From Nostoc sp. CHAB 5834 (GTDB lineage Bacteria; Cyanobacteriota; Cyanobacteriia; Cyanobacteriales; Nostocaceae), in contig JAIVFU010000275.1 of the NCBI GenBank assembly GCA_020829485.1, positions 1 through 5,573 of the forward strand: a DNA stretch of 5,573 nt, written 5' to 3'. The translations under genes and the position numbers were made by a program. The notes beneath the pieces were generated by a model that worked only from the letters and a program-made list of their open reading frames with translations, searched no databases and was not told the origin of the DNA. Each line of letters opens with the position of its first letter. Position 1 is the stretch's first letter. This document shows, in pieces, positions 1 through 5,537 of this stretch.

Positions 1-339
1 ATCCGAAAAATTGTTGAGGTCATGGCCGTCTTCGGTTACCTCAACGACGAAATTGTATTCAACGAAATTGCCCTCTACAAGATCGCTACACCGTTGGGCG
101 CTAAATCGCTGGATGTTGAAACCATCAACAAACAGTACAAAGCCTGGGTCGTTTACTGGGGTCTCGATTACGTAGTGATCGAGAAAACCGGTAACAACGA
201 CGAGATCTTTGCTTTCTTCGAGTACCTCAAACAATACGAGATTCTCGAATTTGTCCGGTCGGGTCGGGTGGCGGTTGGCAAGACCGAAAAAGGCCTTGTC
301 GAATACCTGCCCGACACTGAGTGGGCCTATTATTTGTAA
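1..339 (+). CDS. ilvN: Acetolactate synthase small (regulatory) subunit, 3' part
   Basis: This is the C-terminal 112 residues of the regulatory subunit of acetolactate synthase (acetohydroxyacid synthase), the first common enzyme of valine, leucine and isoleucine synthesis. The reading frame is open at base 1, so the start and the N-terminal ACT domain lie outside the window; an internal ATG at 22 is not the start. The visible part matches the family's C-terminal domain. A stretch like EIALYKIATP is followed by DYVVIEKTGNNDEI, and then by EYLKQYEILEFVRSGRVAVGK; the IEKTG and FVRSGR motifs are characteristic. The subunit normally binds valine and tunes the large subunit IlvB, expected just upstream. 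The gene ends 40 nt before ilvC on the same strand, which fits one ilv operon. Identification is confident from motif and context; only the partial length limits it. Confidence 0.9.
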   Translation: MRKIVEVMAVFGYLNDEIVFNEIALYKIATPLGAKSLDVETINKQYKAWVVYWGLDYVVIEKTGNNDEIFAFFEYLKQYEILEFVRSGRVAVGKTEKGLVEYLPDTEWAYYL

Positions 340-379
340 TGTATTAACCTGAAGTACGAATACCAAAAACCAAGCAAAC

Positions 380-1423
380 ATGGCACAAATTAACTTCGGC
401 GGTGTCGTCGAAAACGTTGTTACCCGCGAAGAATTCCCATTAGAGCAAGCCCGCGAGGTGCTGGCCAACGAAACCATCGCCGTTATTGGCTATGGCGTAC
501 AAGGCCCCGGCCAGTCGCTCAACATGCGCGACAACGGATTTAACGTCATTGTCGGGCAGCGCAAAGGCAAAACCTACGACAAAGCCGTTGCCGACGGCTG
601 GGTACCGGGCGAAACACTGTTTGAAATTGAAGAAGCCCTGGAAAAAGGTACCATTATCTGTTTCCTGCTCTCCGATGCCGCCCAAATCGAACTGTGGCCA
701 ACCGTAAAAGCGGCCCTGAAACCCGGCAAATCGCTTTACTTCTCGCACGGCTTCGGAGTGACGTATAAAGAAAAAACGGGTATCATCCCTCCCACCGACG
801 TTGACGTATTCCTCGTTGCGCCGAAAGGATCGGGTACCTCGCTGCGCCGGTTGTTCGTGGAGGGAAAAGGCCTGAATTCGTCGTTTGCCATTTATCAGGA
901 TGCCAGCGGTAACGCCCGGAACAAAGCCATTGCAATGGGTATCGGTGTTGGATCGGGCTACCTGTTCGAGACTGATTTCTACAAAGAAGTAACGTCCGAC
1001 CTGACCGGTGAGCGGGGTACGCTGATGGGTGCCATTCAGGGCATTTTTGCGGCTCAGTACGAAGTCCTGCGCGCCAATGGACACAGCCCGTCGGAAGCGT
1101 TCAACGAAACCGTCGAAGAGCTAACTCAGTCGCTGATGCCACTGGTAGCCGAAAACGGTATGGACTGGATGTATGCCAACTGCTCGACAACCGCCCAGCG
1201 CGGTGCCCTCGATTGGTGGAAACCCTTCCGCGATGCTACCAAGCCGGTTTTCGAGCAATTGTATAACTCGGTAAAATCGCAGGAGCAAGCCGAAATAAGC
1301 ATCACGCGTAACTCACAGCCCGACTACCGCGAGAAGCTGGAAGTTGAACTGGCCGAACTGCGCGATTCGGAAATGTGGCAGGCGGGTACGGCCGTTCGGG
1401 GCCTTCGCCCGGAGCGGACCTAG
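380..1423 (+). CDS. ilvC: Ketol-acid reductoisomerase
   Basis: The 347-residue enzyme converts acetolactate or acetohydroxybutyrate to the dihydroxy acid using NAD(P)H and Mg2+, the second common step of branched-chain amino acid synthesis in the cytoplasm. The N-terminal Rossmann domain carries GYGVQGPGQ at residues 37-45, and the catalytic-histidine motif SHGFG is at 122-126 (H123). VAPKGSG at 146-152 precedes the all-helical C-terminal domain. The expected metal ligands are present: D207 and E211 in SDLTGE, then E243 and E247 in NETVEE, with S251 as the likely substrate contact. The length fits class I (short) enzymes. The C-terminal half (GHSPSEAFNETVEE, NSQPDYREKLE, GLRPE) closely recalls the fungal mitochondrial Ilv5 type rather than the E. 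coli long form, a feature shared by Bacteroidota KARIs. The ATG at 380 has no Shine-Dalgarno sequence, as is common in the phylum. The gene lies 40 nt after ilvN and is probably co-transcribed with it. Confidence 0.97.
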   Translation: MAQINFGGVVENVVTREEFPLEQAREVLANETIAVIGYGVQGPGQSLNMRDNGFNVIVGQRKGKTYDKAVADGWVPGETLFEIEEALEKGTIICFLLSDAAQIELWPTVKAALKPGKSLYFSHGFGVTYKEKTGIIPPTDVDVFLVAPKGSGTSLRRLFVEGKGLNSSFAIYQDASGNARNKAIAMGIGVGSGYLFETDFYKEVTSDLTGERGTLMGAIQGIFAAQYEVLRANGHSPSEAFNETVEELTQSLMPLVAENGMDWMYANCSTTAQRGALDWWKPFRDATKPVFEQLYNSVKSQEQAEISITRNSQPDYREKLEVELAELRDSEMWQAGTAVRGLRPERT

Positions 1424-1433
1424 TCTGACACCT

Positions 1434-1547
1434 ACGCTGCCGGGCTTACGGACACGGTAAACCGCCAGAGCGGGTTGAAACGGATACGAAATACGATCCG
1501 CTTTGATCCGCTCTGGCGGTTTACCGCGCCGGCAAGCCCGGCAGTGT
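1434..1547. repeat. 114-bp imperfect palindrome between ilvC and ilvA
   Basis: The stretch is a two-fold symmetric sequence centred between 1490 and 1491. An outer arm of 14 bp (1434-1447 with 1534-1547) has one G-T wobble. A symmetric 7x7 interior segment (1448-1454 with 1527-1533) keeps only three alternate pairs. An inner arm of 31 bp (1455-1485 with 1496-1526) has a single A-C mismatch and three G-T pairs, and its outermost 19 bp are perfect. The loop is 10 nt (1486-1495). The inner right arm contains GATCCGCT twice, 10 nt apart (1495-1502 and 1505-1512). The structure starts 10 nt after the ilvC stop and ends about 30 nt before ilvA. As RNA it would form a very stable hairpin on either strand. 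No T-run follows it on the + strand, so it is not a standard intrinsic terminator. It may act as a processing or stabilising 3' hairpin, an attenuator ahead of ilvA, or a dispersed palindromic repeat. Confidence 0.9.
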
Positions 1548-1566
1548 TCCTGTTCGTTAGTTTGCT

Positions 1567-1574
1567 TAACTTTA
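1567..1574 (+). promoter_or_regulatory. Candidate Bacteroidota -7 element before ilvA
   Basis: TAACTTTA matches the Bacteroidota -7 consensus TAnnTTTG at all positions except the last. It lies 4 nt before the ilvA ATG, which would imply a leaderless or very short-leader transcript. No clear -33 TTG is present at the usual spacing, so this is only a weak candidate. If real, ilvA and the genes behind it would have their own promoter downstream of the palindrome. Confidence 0.25.
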
Positions 1575-1578
1575 CGTG

Positions 1579-2853
1579 ATGAGCACGGTAGCAGAAAGCG
1601 ACAAAACGATTACATTTCCCGACCTCGACAACATCTATCTGGCCGCCGAACGGCTTCGGGGTATAGCTGCGCATACGCCCCTTCAGGAAAACATCAACCT
1701 GTCGGATCGATACGGAGCTAACATTTTTCTGAAACGCGAGGACCTGCAGGTTGTTCGATCCTACAAGATCAGAGGGGCTTATAACAAAATGGCCAGCCTG
1801 CCCCAGGAATCGCTGGCCAAAGGGGTCGTTTGCGCCAGCGCCGGTAACCACGCGCAGGGACTGGCCTATGCCTGCCGGAAAATGGCCGTTCGCGGAACCA
1901 TATTCATGCCTACCACAACGCCAAACCAGAAAGTAAAGCAAGTAAAGCTTTTTGGAAAAGAATTCGTGGAGGTTGTGCTCGTTGGCGATACCTACGACGA
2001 CGCTTACCATGCCGCCCGGCAGTTTGTCGATACCCACGACAGCATCTTTGTGCATCCGTTCGACGATTTACAGGTTATGGAAGGCCAGGGAACCGTTGGG
2101 CTGGAGATTTTCAAGGATTCCAACTTCAAAATCGATTACCTCCTTATGGCCATTGGCGGGGGTGGTCTGGCTTCGGGCGTATCGACCGTTTTCAAACAAC
2201 TAAGCCCTAAAACCAAGCTTATCGGTGTCGAACCGCTTGGTTCGCCAAGCATGAAAGTGGCCATCGAAAAAGGGCACGTCGTTACGCTCGATCAGATCGA
2301 TAAGTTTGTGGATGGAGCCGCCGTAAAGCGTGTGGGCGATACCACGTTTGAGATATGCCGTCAGAATCTGGACCGCGTGGTTCTTGTTCCGGAAGGCAAG
2401 GTATGCACAACCATTCTGCAACTCTACAACGAAGAAGCGATTGTGGCCGAGCCCGCCGGTGCGCTAACCATTGCCGCGCTCGATTTTCTGAAAGACGAAA
2501 TAAAGGGCAAAAACGTGGTGTGTCTGGTGGGTGGCGGCAATAACGACATTACGCGCACCGAAGAAATCAAAGAGCGCTCGTTACTGTACGAAGGGCTGAA
2601 GCATTACTTCATTATCCGGTTTCCGCAGCGGGCGGGTGCCTTCCGCGATTTTCTGAACGTTCTGGGGCCCAACGACGATATCAGCCGGTTCGAGTACGCC
2701 AAGAAAACGAACCGCGAAACGGGTCCGGCCGTGGTGGGCATCGAACTGAAAAATCGGGATGATTTCGCACCCCTCATTCAGCGGATGAAAGAGCAGCATA
2801 TCGTATTCGAGTACCTAAACGACCAGCCTAACGTATTTCAGTTTTTGGTGTAA
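1579..2853 (+). CDS. ilvA: Threonine deaminase (threonine ammonia-lyase), single ACT-like domain
   Basis: This PLP enzyme deaminates L-threonine to 2-oxobutanoate and ammonia, the committed step to isoleucine. From the ATG at 1579 it has 424 residues; a GTG at 1576 immediately before could serve instead, adding one residue. The fold-type II PLP domain shows the Schiff-base lysine K63 in SYKIRGAYN, the substrate loop SAGNHAQG at 87-94, the phosphate-binding GGGGL at 193-197, EPAGA at 291-295 and GGGNND at 318-323. About residues 335-424 form one C-terminal ACT-like regulatory domain (FIIRFPQRAGAFRDFL is its first strand and helix). This is the roughly 420-residue layout of the Bacillus subtilis enzyme, not the 514-residue E. 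coli form with two such domains. The regulatory domain argues for the biosynthetic, isoleucine-controlled enzyme over the catabolic TdcB. It follows ilvC after the palindrome, and the next gene begins 12 nt after its stop. Confidence 0.95.
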   Translation: MSTVAESDKTITFPDLDNIYLAAERLRGIAAHTPLQENINLSDRYGANIFLKREDLQVVRSYKIRGAYNKMASLPQESLAKGVVCASAGNHAQGLAYACRKMAVRGTIFMPTTTPNQKVKQVKLFGKEFVEVVLVGDTYDDAYHAARQFVDTHDSIFVHPFDDLQVMEGQGTVGLEIFKDSNFKIDYLLMAIGGGGLASGVSTVFKQLSPKTKLIGVEPLGSPSMKVAIEKGHVVTLDQIDKFVDGAAVKRVGDTTFEICRQNLDRVVLVPEGKVCTTILQLYNEEAIVAEPAGALTIAALDFLKDEIKGKNVVCLVGGGNNDITRTEEIKERSLLYEGLKHYFIIRFPQRAGAFRDFLNVLGPNDDISRFEYAKKTNRETGPAVVGIELKNRDDFAPLIQRMKEQHIVFEYLNDQPNVFQFLV

Positions 2854-2865
2854 CTTAGCGAAGCT

Positions 2866-3171
2866 ATGATCACAGCCGTTCAGAATAAAGAGCAAGCCTT
2901 CGAGCGTATTCAATCGCACCAATCGGCCCTGAAGCTATTCGGTGCTGCCAGACTAGGTCTATTCGGGTCTTTTGTTCGTTCAGAACAAAAGCCTGAAAGT
3001 GATGTCGATATTGTAGTAGAATTTCAGGAAGGAAAAAAAACGTTCCGTAATTTCATGAACATGGCCGACTATTTAGAAAAAGTTCTAAATCGTAAGGTAG
3101 ATTTACTTACCTGGGAAGGCATGGCTTCATTCGTAAAAAGAGAAGTAGAATATGTCTCGTTCAACGCTTGA
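2866..3171 (+). CDS. mntA: MntA-type minimal nucleotidyltransferase antitoxin
   Basis: The 101-residue protein is a minimal nucleotidyltransferase of the DNA polymerase beta superfamily. It shows the antitoxin signature GSX10DXD: G34 and S35 in GLFGSFVR, then D46 and D48 in SDVDIVVEF. A third acidic residue is D79 in RKVDLL. In characterised HEPN/MNT pairs the MNT protein transfers AMP to a tyrosine of the HEPN toxin and so silences it; all catalytic residues for this appear intact here. The length is normal for the family. The gene starts 12 nt after the ilvA stop with no room for a promoter of usual spacing and no clear Shine-Dalgarno sequence, so read-through from ilvA is likely. It overlaps the HEPN gene by 20 nt, typical of a translationally coupled pair. 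The symbol follows the family name, and antitoxin function is inferred from motif and pairing. Confidence 0.87.
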   Translation: MITAVQNKEQAFERIQSHQSALKLFGAARLGLFGSFVRSEQKPESDVDIVVEFQEGKKTFRNFMNMADYLEKVLNRKVDLLTWEGMASFVKREVEYVSFNA

Positions 3172-3511
3172 GTTCTTACAGCACATTCAACGAGAGCTAG
3201 CGTATCTAATCAGGCGATCTAGCGGCATGACCTACGATGAATTTATTAATAATGAAGATTTGATTCGTTCCTTTATCCGCAGTCTTGAAATCGTTGGTGA
3301 AGCCAGTAAAAATGTACCGGATGATGTACGTTTTGACAATCTAGAGTTTGACTGGAGCGGCTTCGCAAAATTGCGGTATCGCTTAATTCATCATTACTGG
3401 GGGATTGAATACCCTATTATCTGGAACGCTATCCAGACCGAAATTCCCATAAATAAGGAATGGATTGACGTCATTATCGAGCAGGAGTTAGCTAAACGTT
3501 CCGGCAAATAA
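3152..3511 (+). CDS. hepT: HEPN-domain ribonuclease toxin, HepT type
   Basis: The 119-residue, probably all-helical protein belongs to the HepT-like HEPN family (formerly DUF86). The catalytic RX4HXY motif is visible as R75, H80 and Y82 within LRYRLIHHYWGIEY. The conserved helix RSLEIVGEASK is at 43-53, and the usual MTYDEF segment is near 26-31. Characterised members are RNases that dimerise around this motif. Their partner MNT enzyme adds AMP residues to the motif tyrosine, here Y82, to block activity. The ATG at 3152 overlaps the end of mntA by 20 nt in another frame, so the two are probably translationally coupled. Gene order here is antitoxin then toxin. Nothing is truncated. The araC-type gene begins 13 nt after its stop. 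Whether the pair acts as an addiction module, a phage defence or a domesticated regulator cannot be told from sequence. Confidence 0.88.
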   Translation: MSRSTLEFLQHIQRELAYLIRRSSGMTYDEFINNEDLIRSFIRSLEIVGEASKNVPDDVRFDNLEFDWSGFAKLRYRLIHHYWGIEYPIIWNAIQTEIPINKEWIDVIIEQELAKRSGK

Positions 3512-3524
3512 GGGATAGTCAATC

Positions 3525-4385
3525 ATGCTGCGTGTCCCCTCCTCCATCCAGGCCGACCAATTTCAGTCTCTGAACATCCAGCGGTCCGACGGTTCCGAGA
3601 TGACCTTTGTGGCTTACCGTAGTGACGTATATCCCGAACGGAATGAAGTGTTTTTTGAAGAACATGCCGTTATTGTGGTACTCGAAGGTGAAAAGAAATT
3701 CAGTTCGTCTACGCAGGAACTACACGTCCGTAAAAGCCAGATCCTTTTTTTTCAGCGGGGTTGCTATTCGATGAACGAATCCATCGATGCGAACTACAAA
3801 AGCCTAGTCTTTTTTGTCAATGAAAAGTCCCTGAAAGAATTTGTCGGTCAGCACCTCAACCTATTCGAAACCGAACAAGCGTCCCTTCCCGACGATCCGA
3901 TTCTGACGCTCACCTCGTCGTCTACGTTCGCGACGTTTATTGACTCTTTATTGCCTTATTTTGGGGCCAAAACACCTTTTTTAAACGAGCTATTGCGGCT
4001 CAAATCGCAGGAGTTGCTGCTGCATTTGCTCGAACTCGACACAGCCAGGCATCTGCGGGCCATTCTCTGGCACATTTACCAGGGTCAAAAAACTGACCTC
4101 GATTACCTGATGAGTACATACTTCCTCAAGCCTTTGTCTATGAGTGAATTATCACGATTGTCGGGCCGGAGCCTCTCGGCCTTCAAACGCGACTTTGAGG
4201 AACACTTCCATACTTCCCCCGGCCACTGGATCCGCCGGAAGCGACTTGAACACGCCCATTTTCTGCTACGCAATACAGATAAGAACGTATCGGAAGTGAG
4301 TATGGAAATTGGCTATGAAAGCGTTTCGCATTTTATAAAAGCTTACAAAAGCCAATACGGTACAACGCCGAAACGGCTAGTCTGA
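3525..4385 (+). CDS. AraC-family transcriptional regulator
   Basis: The 286-residue protein has an N-terminal sensing domain (about 1-160) and a C-terminal AraC/XylS DNA-binding domain (about 203-282). The DNA-binding part shows both helix-turn-helix units. The first is around MSELSRLSGRSLSAFKRDF. The second is around VSEVSMEIGYESVSHFIKAY, followed by the family's ending QYGTTPKR. The N-terminal region has a beta-rich, cupin-like look (HAVIVVLEGEKKF, then QILFFQRGCYSM) resembling the ExsA-like group of AraC regulators, which often bind a protein partner rather than a sugar; this subgroup assignment is tentative. No membrane segment is seen. The start at 3525 is preceded by AGGGA at 3511-3515, an acceptable ribosome-binding site overlapping the hepT stop. 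Its spacing suggests co-transcription with mntA and hepT. Its targets are unknown, and nothing visible ties it to branched-chain amino acids. Confidence 0.92.
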   Translation: MLRVPSSIQADQFQSLNIQRSDGSEMTFVAYRSDVYPERNEVFFEEHAVIVVLEGEKKFSSSTQELHVRKSQILFFQRGCYSMNESIDANYKSLVFFVNEKSLKEFVGQHLNLFETEQASLPDDPILTLTSSSTFATFIDSLLPYFGAKTPFLNELLRLKSQELLLHLLELDTARHLRAILWHIYQGQKTDLDYLMSTYFLKPLSMSELSRLSGRSLSAFKRDFEEHFHTSPGHWIRRKRLEHAHFLLRNTDKNVSEVSMEIGYESVSHFIKAYKSQYGTTPKRLV

Positions 4386-4815
4386 GTACCTGCATAATAA
4401 ATACCTGTTTAGTGTTAGATAATATAAAATAATGGTATTTTCAACGTCTCTATATACGTATACACATTTCGCCATGCGTGACCTCATTCCCAATAATAAC
4501 CTGACTGGCAACCTTGGCAATGATGTCGATTCATAACAATTAGATAGTCTTATATCCGTAGCGAAATTTTCGCAGGCAACCAGCGAAAGCCAAAAAGACA
4601 ATAACGAACAAACGTACACCAAAATGGATTCGATGCATTGAATACAAGAGAGAATAAGTATCAATTAAAAAAGCAGAAAAGGCATTTGAATACCACACAC
4701 GTCGACAGATGACAGACGCTAAATCGCTGAAACAATACTACTTTAATTTGAAATAGTTAAGGCAAGCATAAAAAATAAGATCAATTTTTCTTACATTAAG
4801 GAGTTAGCAGACCCT
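4386..4815. other. AT-rich intergenic stretch without a convincing gene
   Basis: About 430 nt separate the AraC gene from the next coding region. No reading frame on either strand looks like a conserved protein. A minus-strand frame over 4377-4664 is rich in Leu, Cys, Ser and Tyr, runs into the end of the AraC gene, and resembles chance coding in AT-rich DNA. Small signals are a perfect 10-bp palindrome TATACGTATA at 4453-4462, a short palindrome GCGAAATTTTCGC at 4561-4573, and TTAATTTG at 4743-4750, a one-mismatch match to the Bacteroidota -7 element. No terminator with a stem and T-run is evident after the AraC gene. The stretch may be the junction between the conserved chromosome and an acquired cassette. 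Confidence 0.6.
4798..4803 (+). promoter_or_regulatory. Shine-Dalgarno-like AAGGAG before the last gene
   Basis: AAGGAG lies 12 nt upstream of the ATG at 4816. Spacing is slightly long, but the match is strong and stands out because the upstream ilv genes and mntA have no comparable site. It supports the start at 4816 and fits a gene that brings its own translation signal, as cassette genes often do. Confidence 0.5.
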
Positions 4816-5454
4816 ATGATACAGCAAGAAAACATAAAAACTTTTGACGAACTAAGCGGAAAATATTCAACCTGGATTATTAAATACCACTCTGCGGCCT
4901 TTGAAAAACCCTTATTTTTAGTTTGGTATACTGACACGGATGAGAATAGGACGGATAGATTTTTGACCTATAAAGATGGAAAAATTTTTGCTGTCACATC
5001 TCTAACAAACCTTAAAGCGATACTTTTATATTCGAGTGAAAAATTGGTTGAATTTGAAAACCTTTATCCTTGGCTTGACAATTTTAGCAATTTAGACGTT
5101 AAAGAATGGTGTACCTACGACCTTAACTCAATCGAAAATGAAATCAATAACAACAATTTAAACATTGAAACAATTGAGAGTTTTGTAATATATATTAACT
5201 TGTTTGGAGACTTTGTTAATCAGGACAAAAGAAACAATCACCTTCAAGTATACGTAGACAATAAACCAATACGAGCCACCTGGGACTATTTTTACAATTA
5301 CATATTCTGGCCAAGGTTTAACGACAAAAAAAATTTGAAAATTAGGAACAGACCAAAATTGAAAGTTGACACAAAAGAATTATCAGAAAAACTAAAAGAT
5401 ATAATAAAAGCATTTGATGACAATATTCATCAGACAGAAAAGATCATCTGCTAA
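4816..5454 (+). CDS. Hypothetical protein, AT-rich probable cassette cargo
   Basis: I do not recognise this 212-residue protein. It is soluble-looking, with no signal peptide or membrane segment. It is rich in Asn, Asp, Lys, Phe, Tyr and Trp. An aromatic cluster, TWDYFYNYIFWPRF, lies at roughly 155-170. A basic linker (KIRNRPKLKVD) follows it, and then a charged C-terminal helix starting about 185 and ending in Cys. The middle segment around 103-120 is Asn-rich (NEINNNNLN). It could be an immunity-type or stress-related orphan, but no motif supports a specific function. Composition differs sharply from the ilv genes: 19 of 60 bases are G or C at 4861-4920, against 35 of 60 at 421-480. The start is supported by AAGGAG at 4798-4803. 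The TAA stop is part of the left end of the attC-like site that follows. Composition, orphan status and this site together suggest horizontally acquired cassette cargo. Confidence 0.75.
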   Translation: MIQQENIKTFDELSGKYSTWIIKYHSAAFEKPLFLVWYTDTDENRTDRFLTYKDGKIFAVTSLTNLKAILLYSSEKLVEFENLYPWLDNFSNLDVKEWCTYDLNSIENEINNNNLNIETIESFVIYINLFGDFVNQDKRNNHLQVYVDNKPIRATWDYFYNYIFWPRFNDKKNLKIRNRPKLKVDTKELSEKLKDIIKAFDDNIHQTEKIIC

Positions 5455-5537
5455 CATCGGTATGGCGATTGAATCGCACGGGCGATCCCATTGTGTACTA
5501 AAATTCCGCCACATCGCCAAGCCACGGCACGTTGTAC
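5451..5537 (+). repeat. attC-like recombination site of a gene cassette
   Basis: The site has the nested, imperfectly paired layout of integron attC sites. The left end CTAAC (5451-5455) and the right end GTTGTAC (5531-5537) give the outer AAC/GTT boxes; GTTGTAC differs from GTTRRRY at one position. Inside them an L-box-like stem TGGCGAT (5463-5469) pairs perfectly with ATCGCCA (5513-5519). Spacers between the outer and inner boxes are unequal (7 and 11 nt), and the middle is variable with small secondary palindromes. The stop codon of the preceding gene is TAA at 5452-5454, inside the left box. From memory, the right half (CGCCAAGCC.CGGCACGTT) resembles sites that follow many orphan genes in Cytophagales genomes. 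No integrase gene is visible, so recombination activity is unproven. Alternatives are a transcription terminator or an unrelated palindromic repeat. Confidence 0.55.

Noticed and set aside
440..1084. A 214-residue minus-strand frame opposite ilvC
   Set aside because: It lies wholly over the clearly conserved ilvC gene and its sequence has no recognisable domain; it is a codon-usage shadow.
1434..1547. Reading the palindrome as a standard intrinsic terminator of ilvC
   Set aside because: No T-run follows the stem on the + strand and the structure is far longer than usual intrinsic terminators, so it is listed as a repeat.
1432..2055. A 207-residue minus-strand frame across the palindrome and the start of ilvA
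   Set aside because: Most of it is antisense to the conserved PLP domain of ilvA, and the rest is the palindrome; no protein family is evident.
2851..2858. TAACTTAG just before mntA as a TAnnTTTG-type promoter element
   Set aside because: It has a mismatch in the conserved TTTG part, includes the ilvA stop codon and has no matching -33 element that I could see.
4474..4536. A 20-codon + strand frame with a stretch LIPNNNLTGNLGN that recalls a leucine-rich repeat
   Set aside because: It is far too short, has no ribosome-binding site and shows no further repeat units around it; likeness is probably chance.
4377..4664. A 95-residue minus-strand reading frame starting with hydrophobic residues
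   Set aside because: It overlaps the end of the AraC gene, has erratic Cys/Ser/Leu/Tyr-rich composition and resembles no family. The hydrophobic start is typical of chance frames in AT-rich DNA.
4743..4750. TTAATTTG as the promoter -7 element of the last gene
   Set aside because: It has one mismatch to the consensus and no TTG about 19 nt upstream, so it is mentioned only as a weak signal.
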